Positions 9,150 to 21,491 of a stretch of 64,000 nt of DNA are shown piece after piece. The stretch spans positions 1-64,000 of the forward strand of contig JADNRY010000041.1 in assembly GCA_015501585.1 (NCBI GenBank), read 5' to 3'. Every line of letters starts with the position of its first letter. Position 1 is the stretch's first letter. Under the pieces are notes generated by a model that saw nothing but the letters and a program-made list of their open reading frames with translations, ran no database searches and was not told the origin of the DNA. Both the position numbers and the translations under genes were made by a program. Source of the stretch: Rhodocollybia butyracea. Its lineage: Eukaryota; Basidiomycota; Agaricomycetes; Agaricales; Omphalotaceae.

Positions 9150-12100
9150 TCAAGTCACTTTAACACCAACACTCGCCACATTCCGCACATTCGCCCTCTC
9201 AACTCTTTCCACTAAGCCTCTCACCCGCTCACCAAGCCTCTCTCCCCTCATCTTCCGCTCCAAAACTTGTTGAACAGGCATCTTCTTTCGAGGCATCCAT
9301 ACGCCTGCTCCGACTATGTTGGCATCCTTTTCGGTCCGGAATTTGTTTATCACTATGCCTTCACCACCCGTTTCTAATACTCCTGCGTCTCCTCTCTGTT
9401 CACCTCCACTTTGTACCAATCCCGAACCTAATCCCAGGCTACCGACTCCCTTCTTCCGACTCGCCTCCAATCTCCTCTCGTTCAATTCTGAGAGATCCAC
9501 AACCTTTGGAGATGAGGAATATTCCATCACCGAGCGATACAGCATTTTCGCTTCTCTTAAAAGCGGAAGGGGAGGAGCGTGTGAGACAGCGATAGGGTTT
9601 TCTGCAGAGGTCTGTGATTTAAGTGACCTCTTGGAATTTTCTTGGTCCTCCTCACCGCTACCGTTAGCGCTTTCCTCGTCCGCATCCTCCTCGTCACTGG
9701 TATCCGAAAACCCCGAGGGATCTAACGGTGGTGTTCTCGTCCTTGCAGGTTGATGTATATCCGGTAACGCTTGAATCTCTTTAATCAGATCATGGCCCTT
9801 CAAATACGCATTTTCCATTCTTAGGAAACGGAGAGTGCCTCGGAGAGCAGTGTACTAATATGTTTGTTAATGGTCAAACTCCAATTTCAAAAATAAAGAC
9901 AGCACGAACCTGATCAAGCAACTGCGCGTGGTCAAGACTATTTTCTCCAGGCATGACCATGACACCACCAGCAACACCCTCTTGTTGCCCTGCCAGCTTC
10001 GCCTCCCCATTACCGCCAACTCCCTTGCCAACGGGACCAGGACTTGGACCGCCTCCTGCAACAGCACCTCCATTCATCGCCATCCCACCCCCCGCCTTCA
10101 GCTTGCCATTCTCCTTCTCCAACATATCCAGCTCTCCCTGTAACTGCTCCATAGCTTCCTCATACGCCTTTTCCTGCTTCTTCACCCTCCCCAATTCACT
10201 CTCCAAGTCCTTGATAACATCTCCCTGCTTCTTAAACCCTTCCTGGCGCCGCTCGAGGAGCTGGATCTTGATATTGAGTTCCTGTATGGATTGCTCTCGG
10301 GTTTTGAGCGTGCGGTGGAGAGAAGTTAACTCATAAGTGAGAGAGGAGATCTTGTGCTCGGAGACTGGGTTGATCGAGAGGGAGGCTTTGAGGGTCTGGC
10401 TGCGGGGTGTCCAAGGTGACGGGCCGGTGACTATGGGGTGTGTTAGTTAGCCCATATTAATAGAGGACCATCCTCACATCCGACGACATTCTCTGAATCC
10501 ATTACAGCTCCCAATAACTTTGTTCCCTCTTGAATAACCTGTCCAATCGTATCTCCTACAGCTTCCCACCACAATGTTCCTGGTTTGAACGTCAACTCGC
10601 CGATGTTGATCTGCCCTGCCTGCTGCTTAGCGAAGCCGAGAATTGCGGTGAGCTTGAATGATGTTTTGGAGGACCGGACGTCTGCGAGGTAGGGAAGCGT
10701 TTGTTGGGCGAGCTATGAGGAATAAATAAGTGTGATTTGGTGGAAGTCGAAGGATACCTACCGATATCCCAAAGTTAACCAATTCCCCGATCACATTGCT
10801 CAACGCTTCCATTTGGGGTAAAAGATGCGCTTTGAGCGCGTACGAGGTCAAAGTCAAGTCGGCAGAGGGTGCTGTCTTGTCCGCAACAGATCCATGAGTG
10901 GAGGGCACTGAAGAAACGAGGTCTTCCAACCGTTTGACCATTTTTCTGTAACACAATGAGAACAAATAACGAAATTGAAAGCAAACGCACCTCGAACTTG
11001 TCTTTGCACTTCTACTCCTCTCCAAAAGCCTCCGTAAAGGCTCGTACAATTCTGTTTCGATATTAAAGCCCCCGAAGTCGGCCTCGGCAGCAAATTCTAC
11101 ATGGAGTGAGTAGATTTCTATAAGAGGATGAGTGTATAACCGACCATCCTCCTTCAATACTCCCTCAACACTACTCTTCATCATACCGATACTCGCCGCG
11201 AACATGTCGAGATCGAGGTCAGTCAGCACGACACAACCGAGCTGGCGTTCACCAATATCATGGCTTCCGTGTCCGTGCCCATGACCAGAAAAATATTCTC
11301 CGAAATAGATTTCGGCGAGGTGATTAAATTGGGCGTGAATTCTGGTTTGGATGAGACAGGAGGAAAACTCAAAAACAAAACACGTACCTAACAACATCAC
11401 TAACACACTCCCTCTCTCTAAATTCGTCCCTCCTTAACAGATCCACGTGGATGTCCAGACGTTTTTCGAGGGGTTGAATTTCAGCGAATAGTCTGGGAAA
11501 GAGCAAGTCAGCAATGACAACCCTAGTACCACATCTACTTGCCTCCCGATACGCAACCACATCTCTGGATCACATCGACGGAGCACGGCGGCAAAGCGTT
11601 TGCAGAGTGTAGATAGGCTATTACGGCGTCAGCCAGAGTGTATCTCAGAACGTAAGAGCATACCCAGACAACCGTCCACGCATCTCACACACTCCTACTA
11701 GATGCTCCGATATACCACCACCTGTTGTACCAACGTTAGCCTTTGGGCTCGAAACAGAAAATGCTCACCGTCAACCACGTCATCCAGCGCCTCAGGCAGC
11801 CCATGGGTCTGCCCGACGATACGATTAATGATATCAGCTTTCCAGGCGATGCGTTGAAAGTACATATAAGTCCTAAGCGCATCCCGATCTCCAATTAACC
11901 CAGTCGACATGGCGGTCGTACCCTCGGTACTAGTACTGGCAGCACCAAGGTCACCTTGCGTCGGCATCGGTACCGGTACTTGATCGTTCTCGGTCTATAC
12001 AGAGATAATCAGTTGATGTACAACAGTCCTCGACACTGCCTCACCTTCCACCAAACATCCGGCAAATATTTCTTCAGTAGGTCCATTTCTTCCGTCGCTT

Positions 12101-14176
12101 CTCTCACCTCCATCCTCTTTACCTCCAATTCAACCCTCATACTCTGATTCCTACTCTGTGTCGACTGCAACCTCATATTCGCTGCCAGTGTAACAGCTTG
12201 TTGCGACAAAGCAGCAGAAGATGCAGATTCGAGGGTGGCGGTAGAGTCTCGGAGGTGTGAGAGTTCGCTAGAGGATAGATAATGAGTACAGTAAAGAGGA
12301 GATGGGACTCGAGTACTCACCCACTCAACCCACCGACTAGCTCTCTAAATTGGGCAATGGTACCCTCATAATCGGAACAAGTCTCGACGAGTGAAGCAAT
12401 GCGCGAATTGGAAGTTTGGAGTTGAATTTGAAGGGTGTCTAAAAAAGGATATTTGATCAGGGCGTTCCAAGCCAAATTCGCCACCGACCTATATCACCCA
12501 TCAACGCTCTCTCGGTCTCTACATGATTCTCCTCCAACTCGTCGGAAAGGTCCTTCAGTGCTTCGAGGTCTTGGATTGTGATTCTCATTTCTTCGATTTT
12601 CTGGACAAGAGTGAGTAGAGAAAGAATGAAGGACAAAAACGGGTACCTCGCCCAAAACCAAATTCCTCTCTGTCAACGCGACCAGCATCTCCTCTGCGCT
12701 GAGCGCGTCGTCAAGCTCTCCTTTCAACTGTTCATTGGCAGTTTCAAGGACCTTGTTCGACCCTGTAGCCTCTTCGAGACGCTGTGCAGTTTCCGCAAGC
12801 GTAGCTTCGAGGTTTTCAATCACTGACTTGAGTTGAGAGATTTCGAGTAGACTGTGCGAATCACCCAAGACGATTTCCCGCTTGGATTCGCGCTGTTCCA
12901 CGCCCTCCTTGTACTCGTTGTGGATATCGCGAAGCTTGAACAATGCTTCACGCAACCGTGTGTTTTGGATCTCGAGTGAAACGAGTTTCGTTGTGGTTGT
13001 GGTTTCGCCAGTGTCTTCTTCATCCTGCAATGCTTGTAATTCCCTTAACACCTGAACTTCAATTTCTATATCCCCTAATTTTTCTTTCGTTTCTTTGAGC
13101 TCCCTTTCCAAATCTTGTGCCTTGTTGCCTGCACCAAGCTCTGCTCTCAGTCTCTCCTCGGCTTCTCTAACTTTAGTTTCTAGTTTTTCCTCTGCCATTT
13201 CTGCCCTCTCCTCAGCCACCTCCTTGTCCAGCATTGCCAACTCCACTTGCTCTTGTGCATCGGCTACCCTGTTCTCCTGTACTTTTTCCAATGCATCGAA
13301 ACGTTTCGATTGTTCGCTAAGTTCGCGTTTGAGCTGAGATATGGAGGAGTTTGCTTGCGCCAAGTCTGAAGTAAGAGAAAGGATTTCCGACTGTTGCTGT
13401 GAGAGTTTGGATTGTAGTTTTGGGCGAAGGGAGAGGAATGATTGTGCTTCTGCGAGGCGAGATTCGAGGATTTGGACTTTGGCTTGGAGTGCGGGAACGA
13501 TGGCAGGGGCAGGTGCTTCAACGGTCTGCGAAGGGGCTGGTACGGAAGAAGTTTGCACGGTGGAAGCAGTCTGGACTTGGTTGTCCACGACGTGCTCAGG
13601 CGCTGCCAACGGCGACGAAGGATGGCGCGGCGCTGGCGACGAGGCGGGAGGCGGCGCTGGAGACGTTGGTGGAGACTGTTGCTGTTTCAAAGATAACGAT
13701 CTCCGTGGCTGATGCCCAAGGCCAGACAATCTCTTCGACGACGAAGGCGTAGGGGATAATTTGGTCGGTGACGGGGACGACGACGACGACGGACCTAGCT
13801 TTGAGCCTGATGAGATAATTTTTGCAGGACTCGCAGACCGACTAGCAGCACTGCCAATACTACTCGTTCTCTGGTGTCCCATACTCGGTCTTGCCAGAAC
13901 AACCTTTTTCACATCCCGCTCATTACCACCTATACTCTTTATCTGACTAGAGCGTACAAACACTCCATAAAGGCCAATTCCTTTGCTGCACGTAAAGTAC
14001 CTTTCTCCGCCAACTGACCCGTCATTCTTTCCCTTTGCTTCATCTAGTTCTACACCAATCCAACGTCCAGGTTTAAACGATGTGGTTCCGTTGAAACGGA
14101 CTATTCCGCGCCCGATGGAAGAAACAGTGACAATAGTACCGAGTGGAACATTGGACGCGTCGACGGGGGTAGACAT
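9150..14176 (-). CDS. dynactin p150-Glued subunit (CAP-Gly)
   Basis: Roughly 1,300 aa in about 12 exons. The N-terminal CAP-Gly domain is clear: SSIGRGIVRFNG, FKPGRWIGVELDEAKGKNDG, YFTCSKGIGLYGVFV. A Ser/Pro-rich linker follows, then a long coiled coil (exon 1 ends at 12647), then the globular dynactin domain (CDPEMWLRIGR, RLDIHVDLLRRDEF, EFAAEADFGGF, LKAHLLPQMEALSNVIGELV, TLWWEAVGDTIGQVIQEGTK) and a second coiled coil near the C-terminus. It is the large arm of the dynactin complex that links dynein to microtubules and cargo (Neurospora ro-3, animal DCTN1). Intron 11542-11493 has a GC donor (AG|GCAAGT), and 11144-11097 is a 48-nt in-frame candidate intron. It is divergent from the ubiquitin-like gene at 14377. 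Confidence 0.92.
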
Positions 14177-14376
14177 TCTGGCCTTAGGGCTGCATAACGC
14201 GTTGTCGTCGTTCGTGTAAAAACGTGCTGCATTGGCCGTTTCTCGGCATGTTTTTTATCTTATCATAACTTTTATCTTTTTTACGCACCGCCTCGGCCCG
14301 TTTCCGGAGCACCACGTTTGTAACACGTAGCTATTCGATTTGTTTCTTCATAGAGTATTCTTGAATATTTTACACC

Positions 14377-16045
14377 ATGGCTTCAGCCATTGGAATCCGC
14401 GTTGAACTCCCAGCATACGGGTATTCATTTACCATCACTACAGAGTTGTCGTCTGCTACAATCCTCTCGCTCAAATATCTGATATCCGACACATGTCCTG
14501 GGGCTCCACAAGTCGAAGGACAGAGGATAATCTGGCGTGGAAGGGTACTCGGGAATGAGGAGAGAGTAGCAGAATTGTGGCCCATGGCGGCTGATACACC
14601 GATAGTTGTGCATCTGAGTGTTCATCCGTCAGCGTGGCGGGATTCACCACCAGTATTGGAGGCAAGGAAAGGGAAAGAGAAAGATTCGAAACCGGAGCCG
14701 ACTCGGACAACTCATGCAGTACCAGTGTCGCCTTCGTACATTCTCTCCAAACATCGTCAAGCTCTCTGCCAGCTCACACATGAACCATCCACATTCGTTC
14801 AGAGCAGCACTGACCGAGAACTTGCTGTGAAATTTGTCAATTCACATGGATTCATATGGCCTGCGGCTTTGGATATCGAGTTTGGAGTGGCCGAGCAAGA
14901 TGGTGTAAGATACCAGAGTGAAATTATCGAGTTAGTTTCTCAGTTGTTCTACGATAACCGGCTAACTTTGTTCTAGTGGCAGGCCTTATCTCCGTATCGT
15001 CAACCCCAATGCTAGACCCACACCAGCGCAGCTCCAAGCGTTCGAGGTGCTTTCGTATACACTCGAGCTGCTCAAGCTACCGGGGAAGCCGAGTCAACAG
15101 AATCGAGTTGCCTCCAGTCCCAGTAGACCTCCAGTTCCCGCTCATCTCAATACACTGTTGCAACAAATGGGTTTACCACCTTTGAACAATGCTCAAGAAA
15201 TGCCAGCTGCAGACAACGCATGGAGAGTATATCAAGCTGACGGCAATGTCCTCGCTGCACAACCACCTGCAGTAAATGCTCAAGTTGTCCAAGTAAACCT
15301 TCGTCCACTTATCATCCCTATTCTCATGCTTTCACTCCGCACGCTTCTACTTTTGTACTTTGTGGCCCCTGCGAGAAAACCGTTTTTGGCGCTCATGATA
15401 CTGGCGTGGGTTGGGTGGGAGATTTGGGGATGGGTGGTTGGAAGGGGAGAACAAGGTGCAGCAGATGCGAACGTAGATGCCGCCCCTCCTCCTGTCCAAC
15501 AAGGTCAGAACGAAGCTCCACCTCAGCAGCGACCGCCGCAACCTCAGCCTCAGGCCGACAATGTACCCCCTAATGCTGCTCCCGCTCCCCCCAATGCTGC
15601 TCCTTCTATATTTGACACTCTCGCCCAATTCGACATTCCACAAGGTGAACTCGCTCTAAACTCGTTCAGTCTAACTCAAGGACGCCACGAAAACTATCCA
15701 GAACCTTCTGTCCTACGTAAAGCGATCTCATTCGTCGTCCTATTCTGCATCACTGCTCATCCGGCGGTATGGAATAGGCGGAGAAAGCTGTTGAGGATGA
15801 GGGAAGGAAGAGTCAGAGTCGAGATGGGCGCTCTGAGTGCAGGAGATGAAACTGCGGTCACTATCGACGCTGTAGATGCACAGGATAATGATAATGATAA
15901 CCCCTCTCCCGAAAGAGAACAAGCACGCCAGTACCTCGTTTCCAAATACCTTTCTAGACCGATATGGGTACGGAGATATATGATTAGAGTCATGAGGGTT
16001 GGTAGAGGAGAGGGAGACGGCGGTTGGGTTGATGCAGAAGATTAA
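14377..16045 (+). CDS. ubiquitin-like, membrane-anchored Herp/Usa1-like protein
   Basis: Two exons (14377-14930, 14977-16045) give 540 aa. The N-terminal ~80 residues read as a ubiquitin-like fold (IRVELPAYGYSFTI ... GQRIIWRGRVLGNEE ... DTPIVVHLSVHP). Two adjacent hydrophobic segments follow in the middle (LIIPILMLSLRTLLLLYFV and FLALMILAWVGWEIWGWVVG), a likely membrane hairpin, then a Pro/Gln/Ala linker and another hydrophobic stretch (AISFVVLFCITAH). This layout matches Herp/Usa1, scaffolds of the Hrd1 complex in ER-associated degradation. The specific orthology is inferred from architecture, not from close sequence identity. Confidence 0.65.
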
Positions 16046-16965
16046 TGATATGCTTTTATTTATTAGAAATACAGTCACTATTATCTGTCTTTTGAAAATG
16101 TTTGCAAAAATGTTTGCAAAAAAAAGCTAAGAAGAATAACACCCGCTAGCATAACCGCCGACCGCCAGCCTAAACACAACTGATTTTTTTCCGATGTACA
16201 CAGGGAATTTCAGAGGAAAATCTTCGTGGAAACACAGTCGGATAGGGACAGCTGCAGTGGCTGGTGTAGCACCATGAAGAACGGAGGTTTGTGAAACTGT
16301 TCTCATTGTTGATGTGTGAAGAGCAATTACACGGTGTCAATCTAAGTATACTGACACCATGCACTTGGTCGAGACCACTTGGGTCCACGCTACTAAACAT
16401 GTTTGTTGAGCACTCCAGACTGAAAGGCTGTCGTTCAGTAACGAACAGATGCACGCATTGACAGGACCACGTTATATTCTAGAGGCGAAGCTAGGCTTCA
16501 GGCAACAGGGGAATACGCGATGGTAGTAGTCGTTATACGAGGTTATCTGGGATGGTGGTCTAATGTACGAATCGTTGTATATACGGACAGTGGCAGTGCG
16601 AGAGCACGTGTGAGTATGCGCCATACTTACACAGACCACACCTTTGATTATTTTTGTGCGAGCTGGACTTTTGCATGGCAGGGTATCCAGAGCGGCCTCA
16701 GTTTTCCGGGGTCATCGACAAGTCAGCGCGCGAAATGCCACCTTCCACATGCTATGTTGCTTCTTATTCTCATTTTGATCCCCGCTGACCACGGTCGTTC
16801 TTTATTGCATGCTTGGAAGGACCGGCACGCAGACCACTTACCCTCGTTGTTCAAATTGCATTCCAGATATTTACCATCCTTCTCAAGCTTCGATCGTATT
16901 TCCGAGATATATCGGATTCTTGGTTCAGATATAAACCCCTTCTGTACCCATTCCTCCCCTCACGA
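16046..16965. other. intergenic, no gene seen
   Basis: 920 bp with no convincing ORF. Just after the upstream gene is a short tandem duplication (AAAATGTTTGC twice near 16096-16118). The long plus-strand frame ending inside the secreted-protein gene (16520-17317) has no domain and is treated as a chance frame. The distal half probably carries the promoter of the gene at 16966. Confidence 0.5.
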
Positions 16966-17633
16966 AATGCGGTTTTTCAGCTTGATTGCCACAACACTAC
17001 AAGTTTCTGCGCTTGCTCTGGGTACTGCTGCAGTGAATAGGCCAAATTCCACCACCACTTTATTGGTCAACGCTATAGTCGGCAAACAGAATGCGTCTTC
17101 TGTAGAGTGCTGGGCAGTTGAACCGGGTTTTCAAATCTCTCCTCAGGTATGCCTTCCGATGTATTTTGGAGCTTATTGTTCTAATAGCTTGACAAGACTG
17201 GAAACAACATTCTACAGTTGGGAAGCCTGTCAAGCGCTTCGTATAGCGTCTGGCCTAATGCTGGGGGCCCTATCGATCTCGGGTAAGAGTCACTTTGTGA
17301 TATCTATGAGTCTGTAAACCCACATTTACCAGCTTCCATAACGCGCCTGCTATCCAATGGGTTGTTATGCTCATGGGTGGAGGAAATATCACATTTCCTG
17401 ATCCGACCACACCCAATCTTACTGTGAGTCCAGGGGAACTTTTCATTGCCGCTGTACGTCCTCTATGTTTTACTTGCGTTGCGTTTTTTCTTAAAATGTA
17501 TCAGGATGTAGCCGGAACGTCCACAGATGGCCATCGTACGGTTGGCGATTCTGGTAGTGTGGTTCTTCAGATGCCATTTGAGGAGGGAGCTATAGTCAAT
17601 CACACAATTTTAAGCTATAGTCCTTGTAATTAG
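16966..17633 (+). CDS. small secreted protein (fungal, unknown function)
   Basis: Four exons (16966-17146, 17198-17282, 17333-17453, 17505-17633) give 171 aa. The start MRFFSLIATTLQVSALALG is a signal peptide, and the mature part has several N-glycosylation sequons (NST, NAS, NIT, NLT, NHT). Its layout (SYSVWPNAGGPIDLGFH, GFHNAPAIQWVVMLMGGGN, TPGELF-like and DVAGTSTDGHRTVGDSGS segments) resembles a widespread family of small secreted basidiomycete proteins of unknown role, by recall only. Two cysteines are visible in the mature protein, one early (VECWAVE) and one at the end (SPCN). An effector or cell-wall role is only a guess. Confidence 0.7.
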
Positions 17634-17930
17634 ATATATAGATATAAACATAGGAGGTCAAAGCGATCCTTTGCATCTCGATTAGGAAGTGATCCCGCGG
17701 AAACGGAGGCAAATGTAGGTAAGAATGGCTGCTGTATCATGAGGCTCAATAATCAGAGCAGAAAATATGCCTCGATGGTTCAGATTCTATGAGGCCTGTG
17801 GCACACTAAAAGGAATAATTGGCTGTGTCAATTTGGTTTCTAGTGCTGACGTATATCGTGATTGAATTCGTAAATATAAGTAGATAATATGATAAATGGT
17901 CCGAGTCAAGTCATCCGAAAATGCTCCCAG

Positions 17931-18861
17931 CTAGATCGCAACTCCAAATCGATATCTAACTCCCTCTTCCCCCTCCTCCACTTCGTTGACGTCTGTGTCA
18001 TTCAAGCTTGGCTGCGAATACGACGAGCCCGACGTAGCTTGTGAAGCTCCAGAGATATTCGAAGTTCTCGAGATCCCTGAAAAACGATTTAATCTCGAAT
18101 TCCAGCTAGAGGCACTCGACAAATGACGAAGGGTGTGTAATATCGGATTTTGTGAAGAGGTGATAGAATTAGAGCTAGAAGGCATTGGTTTTATGCGTCC
18201 AACGGAACGTAGAGTGCGAGTTTGCATTCTGTTACTGTCATTAAGAGTTGGAGTGGACGAAGTTGAAGTGGAAGCGACAATAAACGGCGGGGGAGTAAGT
18301 GGGACAGCTGGTTCAACTTCTGGAGCTGGAGGTTGAACACTGACGCTGTTCTCCGAGTCCGATTCTGTATTGACGCTGCTGTCGCCAGCATGATCTGTAT
18401 CTGCTAGACCTGCAAATTTTACTTTTGGCCCTTTCTTCTCCGAAGGAGGCCAGAGCTTCAATGGTTTATACTCGTAACCTCTCGAAAGAGGCCTTGAAAG
18501 CCTCGGGATACTACGAGTCTTTCGAGGGCGTCCAACTGCCGAAATCGTTGCATTTTTGAGCGTATTATTGTGAGTAATACGAAGAGCAGCCTGTGGAAAA
18601 ATCTAGGTAAAAGTATCAGTAGAAAAGTACAGAAAGACGGACAGTTTCTCTTTCTCTCTTTTCCCTCTTTCTCTTTATCGCCCGTCCCCAAATCATCCAT
18701 GCAACGACGAAAATCACAGCAAGAAATGCACCACCCAACGTCCCTCCTACGATGGCTGCTATCGGAACCGAGACTGCAGATCCATTTCGTGCCGGAGCTG
18801 TTGAACTCGGACTTGAGCTCGGAGAGACTGTCGTTGTTATCACGTCGAGCACAGCGGGCAT
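17931..18861 (-). CDS. single-pass membrane protein, Ser-rich
   Basis: Two exons (18861-18643, 18590-17931) give 292 aa. A short Ser/Thr/Pro-rich N-terminus (VSPSSSPSSTAPARNGS) is followed by one transmembrane helix (IAAIVGGTLGGAFLAVIFVV), a strongly basic stop-transfer (KRKREKRERE) and a long Ser-rich, acidic-ended tail. This is a common layout of fungal Mid2-like or mucin-like plasma-membrane proteins with a cytoplasmic tail. No signal peptide is seen, so the N-terminus probably enters the lumen as a type III protein. Function unknown. Confidence 0.7.
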
Positions 18862-18953
18862 GGCATCAAAGAAAAGAAGAAAAACATGGAGTTTTTTTTC
18901 CCAACAAATGTACGCCTCGTGTTTGGTGCGCTGCCTTCAGGCCACCAATTCAG

Positions 18954-19037
18954 TCCAATGTGGTATAGTGGCTAACATTGCTGTCTTTCATCGCTTGAAT
19001 TTCACAGCAGCCCGGGGTTCGATTCCCCGCACTGGAA
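18954..19037 (+). tRNA. tRNA-Glu (UUC) with 12-nt intron
   Basis: Acceptor arms TCCAATG (18954-18960) and CACTGGA (19030-19036) pair with one A-C mismatch. The D-arm is GTATAGTGGCTAACAT. The anticodon stem GCTGT/ACAGC encloses CTTTCA plus an intron, giving anticodon TTC (Glu). The intron TCGCTTGAATTT lies directly after position 37. The T-arm CGGGG-TTCGATT-CCCCG is perfect. Confidence 0.88.
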
Positions 19038-19176
19038 GTACTTGGTGCTTCTTTTTCCCAGTTGACGCGACGCACATGATCTATCGATAAGTTTCTGTCC
19101 AACCATCACTTGGGCCAATCGCTGATCCATCTTCGAGGCAGTTATAGCTGATAAGATTCTCAAAAGCTCGATAATC

Positions 19177-20533
19177 ATGCCTACAATCGCGATATACAAC
19201 TCGATTAGCGGTAGTGGCACTGGTCAGGTAACAACATCTCCAAGTAATATCTTGTTTATTCTAATAATTCTGCATATCAGACCTTTTTCGAATCTCATGT
19301 GCTCCCGTTCATCTCCCAAATCTCTAGTATCCACAGCACCTCTCACCCCGGACACGCTGGTGAACTCGTCCTCGACGCACTAGAACAAACACCCATATCC
19401 GAAAAACTCACTGTCATTCTCTGCTCTGGCGACGGCACTCTTCACGAAATCATCAACCATCTTTCCAGTTCCAAGCACAAAGGCACAAGGGCTGATGCCC
19501 CCCCTCCAGAAATCCGTCTTGTTCTGGTTCCTTGTGGGACTGCGAATGCTTTGTATTCCTCGTTGTTTCCTCCCAAACATCCCAAGGACATTGAAACTGT
19601 CGAGTATAAACTGCAATCTGTAAAATCCTATCTTAAAGGAACGCACTTGGTGCCCTTGACTCTCGCTATCACAACATTGTCTCCTCCTCCCAATGACAAA
19701 AAGTCACGTCCCAAAGGTTTGCGCATCTTGCTAATTACTTTATCTTACTTCTCTGACATTGTCTAGCCATCGCCTCATCTGTTGTCGTCTCTACCTCCCT
19801 CCATGCCTTGATTCTCCATACTTCTGAATCACTCCGACCCAGTATCCCCGATCTTTCTCGCTTCAAAGTCGCTGCTGCCCAAAGTATTCACAAATGGTAC
19901 TCTAGCCAACTCAAACTCTTTCCTATCGCTTCTCTCGGCTACGTCCAAATCTACGACCCTTCCACCAACTCGTTCGTTCCACACCCTGACGATGACCCTG
20001 ATCTAGACTCCATCGTTGACGTCGCTGGCCCGTTCGCCTACTTTCTCTCTACAGTCAACGTAGACAGACTTGAACCAATGTTTCGTATTACTCCTCTCGC
20101 CAAGGATATCACTCCTAGCGAGGCAACCTGCGATGTCATGTTGATCAAACCGTTTTCAAGCCCGACTGTATCGATGGATACAGAAGAAACCCGACAAGCC
20201 TTTGTTGCTACATCGACAGCGGTACTCCAGGCAGTGTATCAGAATGGGACCCATATCAATCTCAGGTACAATGAGAATGGAGAAGTTACTACAGAGGGCG
20301 ATGGTCCATTGATCGTAGAGTACGTTCGGTGCGGGGGATGGGAATGGATTCCGGTACGAGTTTGCTCAAATTGTGCTTTTCAATGTTCATCGTACCTTGG
20401 ATAGGATGACATTGACGACGATGCACACCTCATCTGCTGCGATGGTGCAATTTCCACTATTGAAAAGGGTGGACGCGCTGTATGCGTAGCAGCTACTCCA
20501 CAAGCCAATGCAGGATTCTTGGTTCACGCGTGA
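19177..20533 (+). CDS. diacylglycerol/sphingoid-base kinase-like protein
   Basis: Four exons (19177-19227, 19281-19716, 19767-20353, 20405-20533) give 400 aa. The N-terminal half has the DAGK/NAD-kinase catalytic layout: a nucleotide-binding start IAIYNSISGSGTG, then VILCSGDGTLHEIINHL, which is the GGDGT-type motif with Ser replacing the first Gly, and LVLVPCGTANALY. Family members phosphorylate lipid hydroxyls such as diacylglycerol or sphingosine. The C-terminal half (LDSIVDVAGPFAYFLSTVNVD, then DDDAHLICCDGAISTIEKGG) is conserved-looking but without a named motif. Substrate unknown. tRNA-Glu ends about 140 bp upstream on the same strand. Confidence 0.75.
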
Positions 20534-20599
20534 TTGTCCGTATATATACACGTGTCTTTAAAACGATTTTGTAAGTAGGTTATCTATGTATTTTCACGA

Positions 20600-21489
20600 T
20601 TAGGCGGTGGTTTCCGGAAGAAGTGGACTAAGAGCAGCCTTGGCGTTTTTGTGGACTTCTTCAATTGGAAAAGAGCTGTCGATCTGGAACAATGTGAGCT
20701 ATTGCAAGGCTAAATGCATAGGAACGTACCTCGATGACTTTACCAAGCTTCTCGTAGTGCTCGATTACAGGCATAGTCTGCTCCTTGTATGTGTCTATGG
20801 GTTGACATCAGTAAGAGCCAAAGGTTACTCAGTAGCAGTAGAGACTGACTGAATCGCTTCTTGAGACTCTCTACGTTATCATCTTCCCTTCCACTCGTCT
20901 TGCCTCGTTCAAGTATCCTCCGCAACATGATCTCTTCCGTAGTAACAAAATACAAGACAGCAGCAGCTTTCCCAACATCATGCTCAAACATTTCCGCCTG
21001 GTCCATTTTCCTCGGGAACCCATCGATGAGAAAACGGCCTTGGCCGTTGGTCCAACCAGTTCCAGATCGTTGTTGGTCCGCCAAAGCTGCCTTCATGGCA
21101 TTCTCGAGCAGCTTAACAGTAACTTCCATTGGTACAATTTTCCCTTCCTTGATGCAAGTCTGGATGAGTTGGCCGTATTCAGATCCTTCACGGTGCTGCT
21201 CTGCTCGTAAAAGATCGCCCGCTATAATCTGTATATAGATTAACGAACAAGCTGTATATGAGCGAAAACGTACCAGAAAGATGACAAAAACCGAGATCTT
21301 CAACAAGACGGGCGCATTGAGTGCCTTTTCCTTGAAACAAAAAAAAATTGAAAAGAGCTAGCGAGCACAAGGGGCCAACGTACCCGCCCCAGGACCCCCA
21401 AGAACAAATATAATAGTCACTTTATCATCAAAGGTCGTCGAATGTGAATGAAGATGCAATGCATCAGCAATTTTTTGGATAACAGGCAT
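20600..21489 (-). CDS. URA6: uridylate kinase (UMP/CMP kinase)
   Basis: Phosphorylates UMP (and CMP) to the diphosphate in pyrimidine nucleotide synthesis. The P-loop reads VLGGPGAGKGTQC and is split by an intron between GAG and KGT. Other landmarks: AGDLLRAEQ, a substrate-binding strand around EGKIVPMEVT, FLIDGFPRKMDQA, and the lid region RGKTSGREDDN. The protein ends IEEVHKNAKAALSPLL. The start ATG at 21489 gives a short N-terminal extension before VTIIFVLGG, as in the yeast protein. The ATG lies 2 nt after the stop of a 63-codon ORF, so its 5' UTR must overlap that ORF or the two share a transcript. Exon borders beyond the first two were not all fixed. Confidence 0.9.
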
Positions 21490-21491
21490 AA

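Noticed and set aside
16520..17317. 265-codon plus-strand ORF before and across the secreted-protein gene
   Set aside because: It runs through introns of the supported gene and its upstream part has no domain; considered a chance frame.
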